A stretch of 64,000 nt of DNA from Pedobacter hartonius (lineage in GTDB: Bacteria > Bacteroidota > Bacteroidia > Sphingobacteriales > Sphingobacteriaceae): positions 62,001 to 126,000 of the forward strand of contig NZ_FNRA01000001.1 in NCBI RefSeq assembly GCF_900107535.1. The letters are read 5' to 3'. A model generated the notes under the pieces. That model had not been told where the DNA came from and searched no databases. It saw only the letters and a program-made list of their open reading frames with translations. Position numbers and translations under genes: made by a program. Each line of letters opens with the position of its first letter. The stretch's first letter is position 1. Shown piece by piece: positions 55,612 through 64,000 of the stretch.

Positions 55612-56217
55612 TCAGAGATGTTCTCCTTTTTTAGAACGAGATAAGGTTTGACGGCTGGTACCGAGATAGGAAGCGATATCCTGCTGTTGAAATTTCAGGT
55701 CCACCTTAGGGAAAGATCTTGTCAGATTATTATACCTGTCAACTGGATTGAGTGATATAAGGTCCATAATTCTTTTACGACATGCCAAAAAGTCATTAAA
55801 AAATATCGAGTCAATGACAACTTCAAGATAGGGAAATGCCGATATGATTTCCCGTAATTTTTCCCTTGACAAGGATAACAACGTGCTGTTTTGTGATACC
55901 TCTATGTACAGATCTGTAGGCTGATCAGAAAAATAACTCATAGAATCCGTGATAATACTTCTCTCGTCCCACATATATAACGTATGCTCTTTTCCCTCTC
56001 CATCGTAAAAATAGCCTCTCGCTGTTCCCGCTTCAAGGAAATATATATGGTCAGCTATATAACCCGGGCTAAGAATAACCTGGTTTTTCTTCAGGCTGCG
56101 AACAGACAATTGCGATTCAACTACTTTGATTAATTCTTCGCGTTTGCTATTGTCTTTTAGCTCATCCGGAAGATGACTGACACTAAAAAGCACTTCATAT
56201 AATTTGTGTTTTAACAT
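55612..56217 (-). CDS. Crp/Fnr family transcriptional regulator
   Basis: 201 residues. The N-terminal cyclic-nucleotide-binding-like barrel (about 35-130) includes LSPGYIADHIYFLEAGTARG but not a full cAMP-binding phosphate cassette, so another signal is likely. The C-terminal part ends with a Crp-type helix-turn-helix, QQQDIASYLGTSRQTLSRSK. The last residues (KKGEHL) are shorter than usual, where many relatives continue with KLKK-type ends, so a slight 3' truncation or frameshift is possible. Confidence 0.88.
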   Translation of the reverse strand: MLKHKLYEVLFSVSHLPDELKDNSKREELIKVVESQLSVRSLKKNQVILSPGYIADHIYFLEAGTARGYFYDGEGKEHTLYMWDERSIITDSMSYFSDQPTDLYIEVSQNSTLLSLSREKLREIISAFPYLEVVIDSIFFNDFLACRKRIMDLISLNPVDRYNNLTRSFPKVDLKFQQQDIASYLGTSRQTLSRSKKGEHL

Positions 56218-56593
56218 GTGATTAAGGTTAGAACCAAAAAAAGTAATTTACATACTTACTCTAATAGGGGAGTATAAGTTATCAAAGAACAACTAATCCT
56301 GATCAGGACTAACAGTAAAATAATAGCTCGCGTAAGGATCTGGTTATTATGGTTATAAATCATCATTTTTATCCCCTCTAAACAAATCTAATAGTTGAAA
56401 TTTAAAAATACACTTTTATATGTAATTAATTCCAATTAAATAAGGCGGCAGCAGTTTAAACAAAAGTACTTTTACTAAATTTATGAAATAAATACGTAAA
56501 TTAAAACGTATTTACAACAATTTACAGACGATATTCTGGGTTAAAATATGTAATTTATGCTGCAGCATATCTATTGCCATAATACATCTTATA
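56218..56593. other. AT-rich region upstream of the Crp-type gene
   Basis: 376 bases without a gene. It holds the Crp-type gene promoter and, at 56489-56514, a near-operator dyad described separately. Confidence 0.5.
56489..56514. repeat. Inverted repeat TAAATACGT-N8-ACGTATTTA
   Basis: Perfect 9-bp arms separated by 8 bases, about 275 bases upstream of the Crp-type gene start. Size and spacing suit a dimeric regulator, but no known consensus fits. Confidence 0.45.
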
Positions 56594-57865
56594 TTAGTTC
56601 CCCTCGAATAAATAACCGCTTAAAGCCAATCCCCTGGCAACACTGGTAAAATTATCCCCCGAATTTACAGGGATATGAGGGAACCTCGATTTAAATAAGT
56701 TTTGTATCGCCCCAACAAGTGAGGTTCCTCCAGTGAGAAACAGACTGTCAATATCTTCAGGGCTGATGTTGTTCTTCAGCATAAATTCATCAAGATAAAC
56801 ATCGATCTTTCTGATATCTTTTGCAATAATCGCCTCATATTGGGCTATAGAAATGTCCTCATTGATCTCTATCTCCATGTTTGAATAGACAAATTTAGAA
56901 ACCTGCAGACTGGACAGTTCAATCTTTGTTTTCTCTATGGCCTGGAATACCGAATAACCCAGATTATTATCGATCAGGGTCAGCAGATTTTTAAATTCTC
57001 TGTCTTTTTTTGAATAATGATAATAATCTTCCATATCTCTTTTTATCCTCAGGCTATTAAAAAAATTCATCTGGTCCCAGGTACAGATATTTGCAAAAAG
57101 CGATATGGGAACGGTAAGTATCTTTCCGGGAGTCGCCTCGTACAAGGTGTTCTTTCCAAAGTGCGGAGTGCCTTTATCCCACATAAAAGCCGAGTCGAAA
57201 CTATCCCCTCCGATATATATTCCACCACTGGCCATCATATCATCTTTCCTGTTTCTGCTGCCCACTTTAGCAGGATCCAATACCAGGTAAGTAAAATCTG
57301 TTGTTCCTCCACCGAGATCAGCCACCAGTACTTTCTCCTTTTTACTGATTGTCTTTTCATAGGCAAAGGCAGCACCAATGGGTTCAAACTGAAAGCGGAC
57401 TTCGCGAAAACCAGCGTTTTCAGCCGCCTTACTGAGCCGGGTTTGTGCCAGGGTATCCTTCGAGGTATTGTCATCATCAAAAAACACTGGCCTGCCTATG
57501 ATCGCCTTCTGACAATCGTACCCTATGATTTTATCCGCCTTTGTTTTTAAATCCTTCAGGATTAAGGTAACCAGATCAGATGCATTGTATCTTTTATTGT
57601 GGATCCTGGTTTCGGTAAAACTGCTTCTTGAAAGGATCTGTTTGATAGATTTAATAAACCGGCCCTTCATTCCGTCTTTCAGGTACGCAGTAATTGCCTG
57701 TTCACCGATCACATAATCAGGAACTTCAGCTGGGCCCTGTTCCTCTTGGAAGTATATCAGTGAAGGAACCGTTATGGTAGTGATGATCTCTTTTTTTTTC
57801 TCATCATAAATGGATAGTGCAGAATTGGTTGTACCAAAGTCAATTCCATAAAGAAATTTATTCAT
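56594..57865 (-). CDS. Short Hsp70 family protein (YegD-like)
   Basis: 423 residues from MNKFLYGIDFGTTNSAL (ATG at 57865; another ATG lies 10 codons upstream). Actin/Hsp70 ATPase motifs: phosphate-1 FGTTNSAL, phosphate-2 VADLGGGTTDFTY, adenosine motif FLTGGTSLVGAIQ. The C-terminal substrate-binding domain of DnaK is missing, as in the YegD-like group. Probably an ATP-dependent chaperone-like or regulatory ATPase in the cytoplasm. No J-domain partner nearby. Confidence 0.87.
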   Translation of the reverse strand: MNKFLYGIDFGTTNSALSIYDEKKKEIITTITVPSLIYFQEEQGPAEVPDYVIGEQAITAYLKDGMKGRFIKSIKQILSRSSFTETRIHNKRYNASDLVTLILKDLKTKADKIIGYDCQKAIIGRPVFFDDDNTSKDTLAQTRLSKAAENAGFREVRFQFEPIGAAFAYEKTISKKEKVLVADLGGGTTDFTYLVLDPAKVGSRNRKDDMMASGGIYIGGDSFDSAFMWDKGTPHFGKNTLYEATPGKILTVPISLFANICTWDQMNFFNSLRIKRDMEDYYHYSKKDREFKNLLTLIDNNLGYSVFQAIEKTKIELSSLQVSKFVYSNMEIEINEDISIAQYEAIIAKDIRKIDVYLDEFMLKNNISPEDIDSLFLTGGTSLVGAIQNLFKSRFPHIPVNSGDNFTSVARGLALSGYLFEGN

Positions 57866-57945
57866 TGCAAAGGGAGATAATTTAGTAATAGACATTCGCG
57901 CAGGGCAAATACCGGGGCGCGAATGTATTAAAAAATTTATACAAT

Positions 57946-58155
57946 TTATGGAGTAATTGTACTTGCAGTACCATCCTTGGTATCGCCATCAGTGTCCTTG
58001 GGAGAAGATCCGGTATAACCATCATCTTTTAAAGAATCATACCCCTGGGTTCCTGTATTGTCAAGCCCGTCACGCGGCCCTTTAGGCTGAAAAGGATCGT
58101 TTTCAATTTTAACGGGTTTCTTTTTTTGCGGATCATTCTTTTGCTGTTCTTTCAT
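57946..58155 (-). CDS. Small hydrophilic hypothetical protein, 69 residues
   Basis: From MKEQQKNDPQKKKPVKIEND, rich in Lys, Asp, Gly and Pro, with GYDSLKDDGYTGSSPKDTDG at the end. Predicted disordered. No signal or domain. Such low-complexity small proteins occur next to stress genes in Bacteroidota. It lies between Hsp70 and the dehydrogenase, same direction. Confidence 0.55.
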   Translation of the reverse strand: MKEQQKNDPQKKKPVKIENDPFQPKGPRDGLDNTGTQGYDSLKDDGYTGSSPKDTDGDTKDGTASTITP

Positions 58156-58219
58156 GATAGTTTTATTTTTTGCTGATAACAACGAAGGATAACGCTGGTT
58201 TTAAATAATTATCGCTTCG

Positions 58220-59593
58220 CTATTTAATGTAAACGGTTTTGATATTAACGAACTCATGAATACCAAACATGCCAAGCTCACGGCCGTAACCGGATTGATT
58301 GATACCGCCAAACGGCAATGCAGGATCAGATTTCACACCTTCATTGACGAAGCAGGATCCTGCAGCAAGTTTATTTCTGGCAATGTCCTCTGCAAGTTCA
58401 AGATCACGGGAAAAGACGGCTGCCCCAAGTCCGAAACTGGTATCATTTGCGATCCTCAGCGCATCATTTGTATCTTCGGCACTAATGATTGCCGCTACGG
58501 GACCAAAGATCTCTTCGTCATAAGCCAGCATTCCCTTTTTTATATTCGTAAGTATCGTTGGCTGATAAAAGGCATGTTCGCGATCTGCAAAAGGGATTTC
58601 ACCTCCCAAAATACAACTGGCGCCCTGTTTAATACATTTGAGCACCTGCTGATGCAGTTCATCTCTTAAATCAGCCCTGGCCATTGGCCCCAGGTCAGTA
58701 TCCTCTTTAAGCGGATCACCAGTGATCCGGTATTCCATATGGTACTTAAATAAGCGGGTAAACTCTTCTTCAACCTCTTTTACTACAATAAAGCGCTTGG
58801 CAGCAATACAGCTCTGCCCGTTGTTAATTAGCCTTGCGTCTGCACAAATTCTGGCTGCTTCGGCCAAATCTGCATCTGCAAGAACAAGATAAGGATCACT
58901 CCCGCCAAGTTCTAGTACCGTTTTTTTCAGTAAACTTCCGGCCTGCTCAGCTACCTTTTTACCGGCATTAGTACTACCTGTAATCGTTACGGCTTTGATT
59001 AGCGGGTTCTCTATCACTTTTGCAACAGCATTACTACTGCATATCAGCACTTTAAATACGTCACCTTCAAAACCAGCATCTTTGATGACTGCCTCTATGG
59101 CCAATGCACAGCCCGTAACTCCGGACGAATGTTTCAACACGCCGCAATTCCCGGCCATTAAAGCTGGTGACAAAAATCTGAACACCTGCCAGAAAGGAAA
59201 ATTCCAGGGCATGATAGCCAGCACCACTCCTATCGGCCTCATACTGACATAACTTTTAGCGGCTTCGGTTTCGACATACTGGTCAGCCAGGAAACGTTCA
59301 GCATTTTCAGCATAGTATTTACAAACTGACGCACATTTCAGTACTTCGGCTGCACCTTGCCTAAGCGGCTTTCCCATTTCCAGTGCCATCAGGCTGGCCA
59401 GTTGATCCTTTCTTTCTTCCAGCAAACCGGCCACGTTCAACAGTAATGCGGCTCTTGACTTGTAATCTGTATCCTGATACACACACCAGGTTTGGTGCAC
59501 TGCAGCGATTTTCGCTTGTATCTCCTGTACGGTATCTTCTTTATATTCTTTTATCACTTCTCCATTAAATGGATTTACAGATAGAATGCCCAT
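58220..59593 (-). CDS. NAD(P)-dependent succinate-semialdehyde dehydrogenase-like
   Basis: 457 residues from MGILSVNPFNGEVIKEYKED (ATG at 59593); a TTG-started frame from 59713 would add 40 residues not seen in the family. ALDH motifs: PWNFPFWQVFRFLSPALMAG, VTITGSTNAGKK, LELGGSDP (Glu) and NNGQSCIAAKRF (catalytic Cys). It oxidises an aldehyde such as succinate semialdehyde to the acid. The length and sequence style fit the GabD1-like group. Exact substrate uncertain. Confidence 0.9.
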   Translation of the reverse strand: MGILSVNPFNGEVIKEYKEDTVQEIQAKIAAVHQTWCVYQDTDYKSRAALLLNVAGLLEERKDQLASLMALEMGKPLRQGAAEVLKCASVCKYYAENAERFLADQYVETEAAKSYVSMRPIGVVLAIMPWNFPFWQVFRFLSPALMAGNCGVLKHSSGVTGCALAIEAVIKDAGFEGDVFKVLICSSNAVAKVIENPLIKAVTITGSTNAGKKVAEQAGSLLKKTVLELGGSDPYLVLADADLAEAARICADARLINNGQSCIAAKRFIVVKEVEEEFTRLFKYHMEYRITGDPLKEDTDLGPMARADLRDELHQQVLKCIKQGASCILGGEIPFADREHAFYQPTILTNIKKGMLAYDEEIFGPVAAIISAEDTNDALRIANDTSFGLGAAVFSRDLELAEDIARNKLAAGSCFVNEGVKSDPALPFGGINQSGYGRELGMFGIHEFVNIKTVYIK

Positions 59594-59780
59594 ATTTATA
59601 TTTTTCAGTTCTGTTGACCAGTCTTCACTAATGACTGTATATTTTACCTGAATAACAACCGGAAGAATGGAATTGTGTGGCGTGCAAGCTACTGGCTTGT
59701 TCACTTTGTTCAAGTTGGCTAACTATCAAACATTTATCTCACAAAAGACATTGATCGTGTAGAACTTTAACCCTACCGTT

Positions 59781-60059
59781 ATGAATACGATCGATTTAAA
59801 CGCACTAGCCAATAAGATAGCGCTCATCTGTCCGGTATTATTAGAATCTGTTTCTGAACAGACCCTTATCCTCAAAGGGAGGATCATGCCCTACCGCCTG
59901 TATATGAAATTCACAGACAATCTTCCGATCCTCCAGATAGACCTCTACAACTATGATCTGAAGAATGAAATTGAGGACGAGGTCAACCACATTCTGACTG
60001 TATATTATATTTACATGACTGAAAACATACAGGTTAGTTATCTGAACCTGAGATATTGA
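59781..60059 (+). CDS. Hypothetical protein, 92 residues
   Basis: MNTIDLNALANKIALICPVL, then LKGRIMPYRLYMKF, and an acidic end with NEIEDEVNHIL. Soluble, no motif or signal. It is divergent from the dehydrogenase and convergent with dnaA. A recurring feature is a mixed alpha/beta pattern; no family recognised. Confidence 0.5.
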   Translation: MNTIDLNALANKIALICPVLLESVSEQTLILKGRIMPYRLYMKFTDNLPILQIDLYNYDLKNEIEDEVNHILTVYYIYMTENIQVSYLNLRY

Positions 60060-60194
60060 TCCTCTTATGCCTGGTCTGTTGTAATATAACTGCGGCAAGT
60101 TTGGCGTACCCTGACCTTTCCCGGATATATACAGAAAAGCCCTGGTACATAACCTTTTAAAAAGATTCGTGTCTCAGGGCATTTTGCTACATTT

Positions 60195-60215
60195 GCCCTC
60201 ATTTAAAATGAGGGC
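60195..60215. terminator. Hairpin between dnaA and the convergent gene
   Basis: GCCCTCATTT pairs with AAATGAGGGC with almost no loop, next to a larger possible stem GCCCTG...CAGGGC (60139-60180) followed by ATTTT. Probably marks the shared end of dnaA (minus) and the small plus-strand gene. Confidence 0.55.
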
Positions 60216-60223
60216 GGGTAAAA

Positions 60224-61657
60224 TTAATTCATTTGTAACTTCTTCTGAATATCGTTCACGTAACCTTTAAACTTCTTGTCAGTGCCCATCAGATCGTTTA
60301 CCGTCTGGCATGCATAGATCACTGTAGAGTGGTCGCGGCCACCGTGATATGCGCCTATGCTCTTCAGCGAAGACTTTGTCATGCTTTTAGAAAGATACAT
60401 AGAGATCTGCCTTGCCTGTACGACCTCACGTTTACGTGTCGGCGAGTTTACCAGGTTAACCGGCACCTCAAAATACTCACATACCAGTTTTTGAATGAAA
60501 TCCATTGAAACTTCTTTAGAGGTATTCTTTATGAAATTCTTCAGCATTGATTTCGCCAGTGGAAGGTCAATGTCTTTTTTATTTAATGTGGACTGTGCCA
60601 GCAAGGAAACCATTGCACCTTCCAGCTCGCGGATATTATTGTCAATATTATGTGCTACGTATTCAACCACTTCTGAGGGAAGGTCAATTCCATCAGCATA
60701 CATCTTCTTTTTAAGGATGGCAATTCTGGTTTCAAGGTCCGGAATCTGAAGATCTGCTGACAAGCCCCATTTGAAACGGCTCAGCAGTCTCTCTTCCAAA
60801 CCAGATAGATCTTTAGGTGCTTTATCTGAGGTGATAATGATCTGTTTCCCCGATTGGTGAAGATGATTAAAGATATGAAAGAAGATATCCTGGGTCTTCT
60901 CTTTTCCTGCAAAATTATGTACATCATCCATGATGATCACATCCATTGCCTGGTAGAAATTCACAAAATCATTTATGGTGTTATTTTTTAACGATTCTAC
61001 AAACTGCTGGCAGAATTTTTCGCAGGATACAAAGATCACTAGTTTCTCCGGATGTGTTCGTTTGATTTCATTTCCAATGGCCTGGGCCAGATGCGTTTTA
61101 CCTAATCCTACAGCACCATAGATCATTAGTGGATTAAATGATGTGGCCCCTGGTTTTGCTGCCACTGCGAAGCCCGCAGAGCGCGCCAGACGGTTACAGT
61201 CGCCCTCCACATAATTTTCCAAAGTGTAATTGGAATTCAGTTGCGGGTCAACGTTCATTCGCTTAGCACCAGGGATCACGAACGGATTCCTGATGTCTTT
61301 TCCGGCTGCTGCCGAAGGAACCGCCGGAGACTGTGGATTTGATGCTGCAGCGTTACCATTTGACGGCATTTTTGTGGTATACGGTGAACCGCTGTTTGAA
61401 GATTTATCTACAATAATGTTGTATTCCAACCGTCCTTCTTCTCCTAACTGCTGTTTTACCGTTTTGCGCAGAAGACCAACATAATGTTCTTCCAGCCACT
61501 CATAAAAAAATAAGCTGGGTACTTGTACAGTTAAAACATTCCCTTCCAATTTTAAGGCTGAGATCGGTTCAAACCAGGTTCTGTAACTCTGATTCGGGAT
61601 GTTCGCTTTAATAGTTTGGAGTGAGTTATTCCACACTGTAGTACAAGTATTCTGCAT
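60224..61657 (-). CDS. dnaA: Chromosomal replication initiator DnaA
   Basis: 477 residues from MQNTCTTVWNNSLQTI (ATG at 61657); a reading from 61777 adds a non-conserved leader. Domain I (about 1-80, WFEPISALKLEGNVL), a variable Ser/Ala/Pro-rich domain II (about 85-130), AAA+ domain III with Walker A YGAVGLGKTHLAQAIGN and Walker B DVIIMDDVHNF, and DNA-binding domain IV with the DnaA signature GGRDHSTVIYA. It binds DnaA boxes and opens oriC in its ATP form. The region upstream contains several box-like sites. Confidence 0.97.
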   Translation of the reverse strand: MQNTCTTVWNNSLQTIKANIPNQSYRTWFEPISALKLEGNVLTVQVPSLFFYEWLEEHYVGLLRKTVKQQLGEEGRLEYNIIVDKSSNSGSPYTTKMPSNGNAAASNPQSPAVPSAAAGKDIRNPFVIPGAKRMNVDPQLNSNYTLENYVEGDCNRLARSAGFAVAAKPGATSFNPLMIYGAVGLGKTHLAQAIGNEIKRTHPEKLVIFVSCEKFCQQFVESLKNNTINDFVNFYQAMDVIIMDDVHNFAGKEKTQDIFFHIFNHLHQSGKQIIITSDKAPKDLSGLEERLLSRFKWGLSADLQIPDLETRIAILKKKMYADGIDLPSEVVEYVAHNIDNNIRELEGAMVSLLAQSTLNKKDIDLPLAKSMLKNFIKNTSKEVSMDFIQKLVCEYFEVPVNLVNSPTRKREVVQARQISMYLSKSMTKSSLKSIGAYHGGRDHSTVIYACQTVNDLMGTDKKFKGYVNDIQKKLQMN

Positions 61658-61805
61658 AATTATCTTGATATATTCGTCTAAAAAATTGTTACCTTCCTTT
61701 TGGGGATTGCGAAGATCAAGAAAATAGTAAACAAAAAAACATAAACTTATACTTAGGGTTAACCGCCTAAAATGCAATCATATATCCGAAGTTTTCTGAT
61801 TTTAA

Positions 61806-62042
61806 TGTTGATAAGTATGGGTTATCAACACATGTTGTTAACTATTCCGCTCTCACATTGTGAATAACACATCCAGATGTGATCAATATAAAACCAACTC
61901 CCTGATATCTACGGAAATGGCTGAAAATTTTTTGAAGATTAGCCGGTAATTAAAGTCCTTATTTTTGGTAAAAAGATCAAAACAGCCTCCTTAGTCCTGC
62001 TGAGTTGTTCACATTTTCCTCCTGTTTTTCGGGTAATCCACA
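61806..62042. other. Candidate oriC with DnaA boxes
   Basis: Between dnaA and purL. Two box-like sites form an inverted pair: TGTTGATAA (61806-61814) and TTATCAACA (61822-61830). A closer match, TGTGAATAA (61859-61867), is the reverse of TTATTCACA. TAATCCACA (62034-62042) differs by one base from TTATCCACA. The region is AT-rich. Strand-skew data would be needed to confirm the origin. Confidence 0.5.
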
Positions 62043-62138
62043 ATAATTTTTATCTCAGAGCAGGTACTTTCTATTTCATACCACTGTCAGCAAGGCTAAG
62101 ATCATTAACCGTATATTTACAGAAATACATTTCCTATT

Positions 62139-62321
62139 ATGATCAGATTGAATAACGATACACCGACAAGCGTTTTGCAGGACGTTAAGGAAGGCAGTAT
62201 GGTAACAGATACCTTTAGTAAGACCGGTTTAGTGGAAACTATCGAAATCACAGATGATGGATTCAGTAAGATCTATACCTTTCAGCTGGTAACCGGCAGA
62301 ACGATCATTGTAAAAAAGTAA
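62139..62321 (+). CDS. Small hypothetical protein, 60 residues
   Basis: MIRLNNDTPTSVLQDVKEGS, then TGLVETIEITDDGFSKIYTF and a C-terminal GRTIIVKK. Looks like a compact all-beta protein, no membrane part. It lies between the origin region and purL, co-oriented with purL. Function unknown. Confidence 0.55.
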   Translation: MIRLNNDTPTSVLQDVKEGSMVTDTFSKTGLVETIEITDDGFSKIYTFQLVTGRTIIVKK

Positions 62322-62429
62322 ACCGGGGTATAATATACTACAAATATAGCCCCGAAATGATAATCTGTTGGTACACTGATAGGGAGAAATTTACATATTT
62401 AACTTACCTTTGCGCCATAAAATAAAACC

Positions 62430-64000
62430 ATGATTTATTTCTTCTCCAACGAGAGCAATACTGTTTTTGCTGTACAACTAGAACGAAGCCTCACCTCGTC
62501 TGATATTTCAAAATTAAGCTGGCTTTTTGGCGGTGCCCAATTAAATAAAGAAACTGCGCTGACAGATTTCTTTACAGGCCCCCGCGCTGCAATGATCACT
62601 CCATGGAGTACAAATGCGGTGGAAATCACTCAAAACATGGATATCCACGGGATTGTTAGAATTGAGGAGTTTACACAAGTAAGAGCTGATTTTAAAGACT
62701 TTGATCCCATGTTATTTCAGAAATACCATGAGCTTAACCAGGATCTGTATACGATCAGCCTTCAGCCTGAACATATCCTGGAGATCGCTGACATTGCTGC
62801 ATATAACCAGCAGGAAGGTTTGTCATTAAGTGAAGAAGAAATAGATTATTTAAATAAACTGTCAGAAAAACTGGGCAGAAAATTAACGGATTCGGAAGTA
62901 TTTGGCTTCTCCCAGGTTAATTCAGAGCATTGCAGGCACAAGATCTTTAACGGCACTTTCGTGATCGATGGTGAAGAGCAGCCTGTATCTTTATTTAAGC
63001 TGATCCGTAAAACATCTGAAGCAAATCCAAACGGCATCATTTCTGCCTATAAAGACAATGTGGCCTTTGTAAAAGGTCCCAGAGTACAGCAGTTCGCACC
63101 CAAACGCGCCGATGTACCTGATTATTTCGAGATTAAAGAATTTGACGCTGTGATTTCTCTGAAAGCGGAAACACATAACTTTCCAACTACAGTGGAGCCT
63201 TTTAACGGCGCAGCTACAGGTTCGGGAGGTGAGATCAGGGACAGGCTTGCCGGCGGACAGGGCTCATTGCCGTTGGCTGGCACAGCAGTATATATGACTT
63301 CCTTTTCGCGTCTTGAAGAAAACCGTCCCTGGGAAAAAGGCATGACCGAAAGAAACTGGTTATACCAGACCCCTATGGACATCCTGATCAAAGCTTCAAA
63401 CGGAGCTTCGGATTTCGGAAATAAATTCGGACAGCCGCTCATTACCGGCTCACTGCTTACCTTTGAACATGAAGAAGAGGCCAGAAAACTTGGTTTCGAC
63501 AAGGTCATCATGCAAGCCGGTGGTATCGGATATGGAAAAGCAGATCAGGCTAAAAAAGAAAAACCCGCTGTTCATGACAAAATCGTTGTATTAGGCGGAG
63601 AAAATTATAGAATCGGGATGGGCGGTGCTGCGGTTTCTTCTGCGGATACCGGTGCAATGGGCTCAGGTATTGAGCTGAATGCCATACAGCGCTCCAATCC
63701 TGAAATGCAAAAAAGAGTTGCCAATGCCGTTCGTGGAATGGTAGAAAGTGATCACAATACGATCGTCTCTATTCATGATCATGGTGCAGGCGGCCACCTC
63801 AACTGTCTTTCCGAACTCGTAGAAGAAACAGGCGGAAAGATCAACCTGGATAAATTGCCGGTAGGTGATCCCACCCTGTCTGCCAAGGAGATCATCGGAA
63901 ACGAGTCTCAGGAGCGCATGGGACTGGTTATCGGACAAGAACATATCGAAACCCTGCAAAAAATAGCAGACCGTGAAAGGGCGCCAATGTATACTGTAGG
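62430..64000 (+). CDS. purL: Phosphoribosylformylglycinamidine synthase PurL, 5' part (runs off the edge)
   Basis: From the ATG at 62430 (MIYFFSNESNTVFAVQ) the frame stays open to the end of the window, about 523 residues of a protein that is normally over 1200. Visible parts are the N-terminal domain, the linker (VFGFSQVNSEHCRHKIFNG), the first AIRS-like ATPase domain (KAETHNFPTTVEPFNGAATG, GGEIRD) and SIHDHGAGGHLNCLSELVEE. It makes formylglycinamidine ribonucleotide from FGAR, glutamine and ATP in purine synthesis. This is the large single-chain form. Confidence 0.95.
   Translation, partial: MIYFFSNESNTVFAVQLERSLTSSDISKLSWLFGGAQLNKETALTDFFTGPRAAMITPWSTNAVEITQNMDIHGIVRIEEFTQVRADFKDFDPMLFQKYHELNQDLYTISLQPEHILEIADIAAYNQQEGLSLSEEEIDYLNKLSEKLGRKLTDSEVFGFSQVNSEHCRHKIFNGTFVIDGEEQPVSLFKLIRKTSEANPNGIISAYKDNVAFVKGPRVQQFAPKRADVPDYFEIKEFDAVISLKAETHNFPTTVEPFNGAATGSGGEIRDRLAGGQGSLPLAGTAVYMTSFSRLEENRPWEKGMTERNWLYQTPMDILIKASNGASDFGNKFGQPLITGSLLTFEHEEEARKLGFDKVIMQAGGIGYGKADQAKKEKPAVHDKIVVLGGENYRIGMGGAAVSSADTGAMGSGIELNAIQRSNPEMQKRVANAVRGMVESDHNTIVSIHDHGAGGHLNCLSELVEETGGKINLDKLPVGDPTLSAKEIIGNESQERMGLVIGQEHIETLQKIADRERAPMYTV

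Noticed and set aside
1..64000. CRISPR arrays, rRNA genes, complete tRNAs and insertion sequences
   Set aside because: No regular repeat-spacer array, no rRNA-like sequence, no full cloverleaf and no transposase were seen on reading both strands.

Overview
The window looks like a chromosomal segment of a Bacteroidota bacterium, most likely a Pedobacter-like member of Sphingobacteriaceae. This rests on three SusC/SusD outer-membrane pairs, a hybrid two-component regulator of HTCS type, a BlaI/M56 operon, the general lack of Shine-Dalgarno sequences, and the style of the conserved small proteins. The species cannot be fixed from sequence alone. The right end carries dnaA, a candidate oriC and the 5' part of purL, so the replication origin is probably here.

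Layout. 1-3 kb: an ECF sigma factor with a zinc-type anti-sigma, a peroxiredoxin and a short-chain dehydrogenase, bound together by four copies of one promoter element (GTAAGGA-N14-CGACtAA or CGACaAA) arranged as two back-to-back pairs. 3-8 kb: a divergent HxlR/SDR pair, small Cys-containing proteins with an HsdR_N relic, and a TPR histidine kinase/response regulator pair. 8-16 kb: a membrane protein behind a phased repeat array, a seven-heme cytochrome, and a SusCD pair. 16-23 kb: an accessory stretch with two pseudogenes (DinB, TetR-like), an HD hydrolase, a GNAT, an acyltransferase, and a Tat-exported protein next to an M19 dipeptidase. 23-34 kb: a complete polysaccharide-utilisation locus (HTCS regulator, SusC, SusD, and a two-domain sialidase-fold + GH43 glycosidase). 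34-37 kb: relics of a NUC1 endonuclease, an ECF sigma factor and a DUF72 protein around an intact metallophosphoesterase, then an ECF sigma factor.

37.8-46.6 kb holds the most interesting system: a 31-residue ORF ending in six consecutive cysteines, followed by a hairpin, then two tiny translationally coupled membrane proteins, a fatty-acid-hydroxylase-family enzyme, SusC, SusD and a type I sulfatase that carries a frameshift. The gene order suggests cysteine-responsive attenuation of a sulfate-scavenging operon, comparable in principle to polycysteine leader ORFs known from mycobacteria.

46.7-60 kb: small proteins, YceI, a BlaI - (M56 protease fused to N-acetylmuramoyl-L-alanine amidase) - outer-membrane barrel operon joined by ATGA overlaps, an SDR, a Crp-family regulator, a short Hsp70 and a semialdehyde dehydrogenase. 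60-64 kb: dnaA, origin region, purL.
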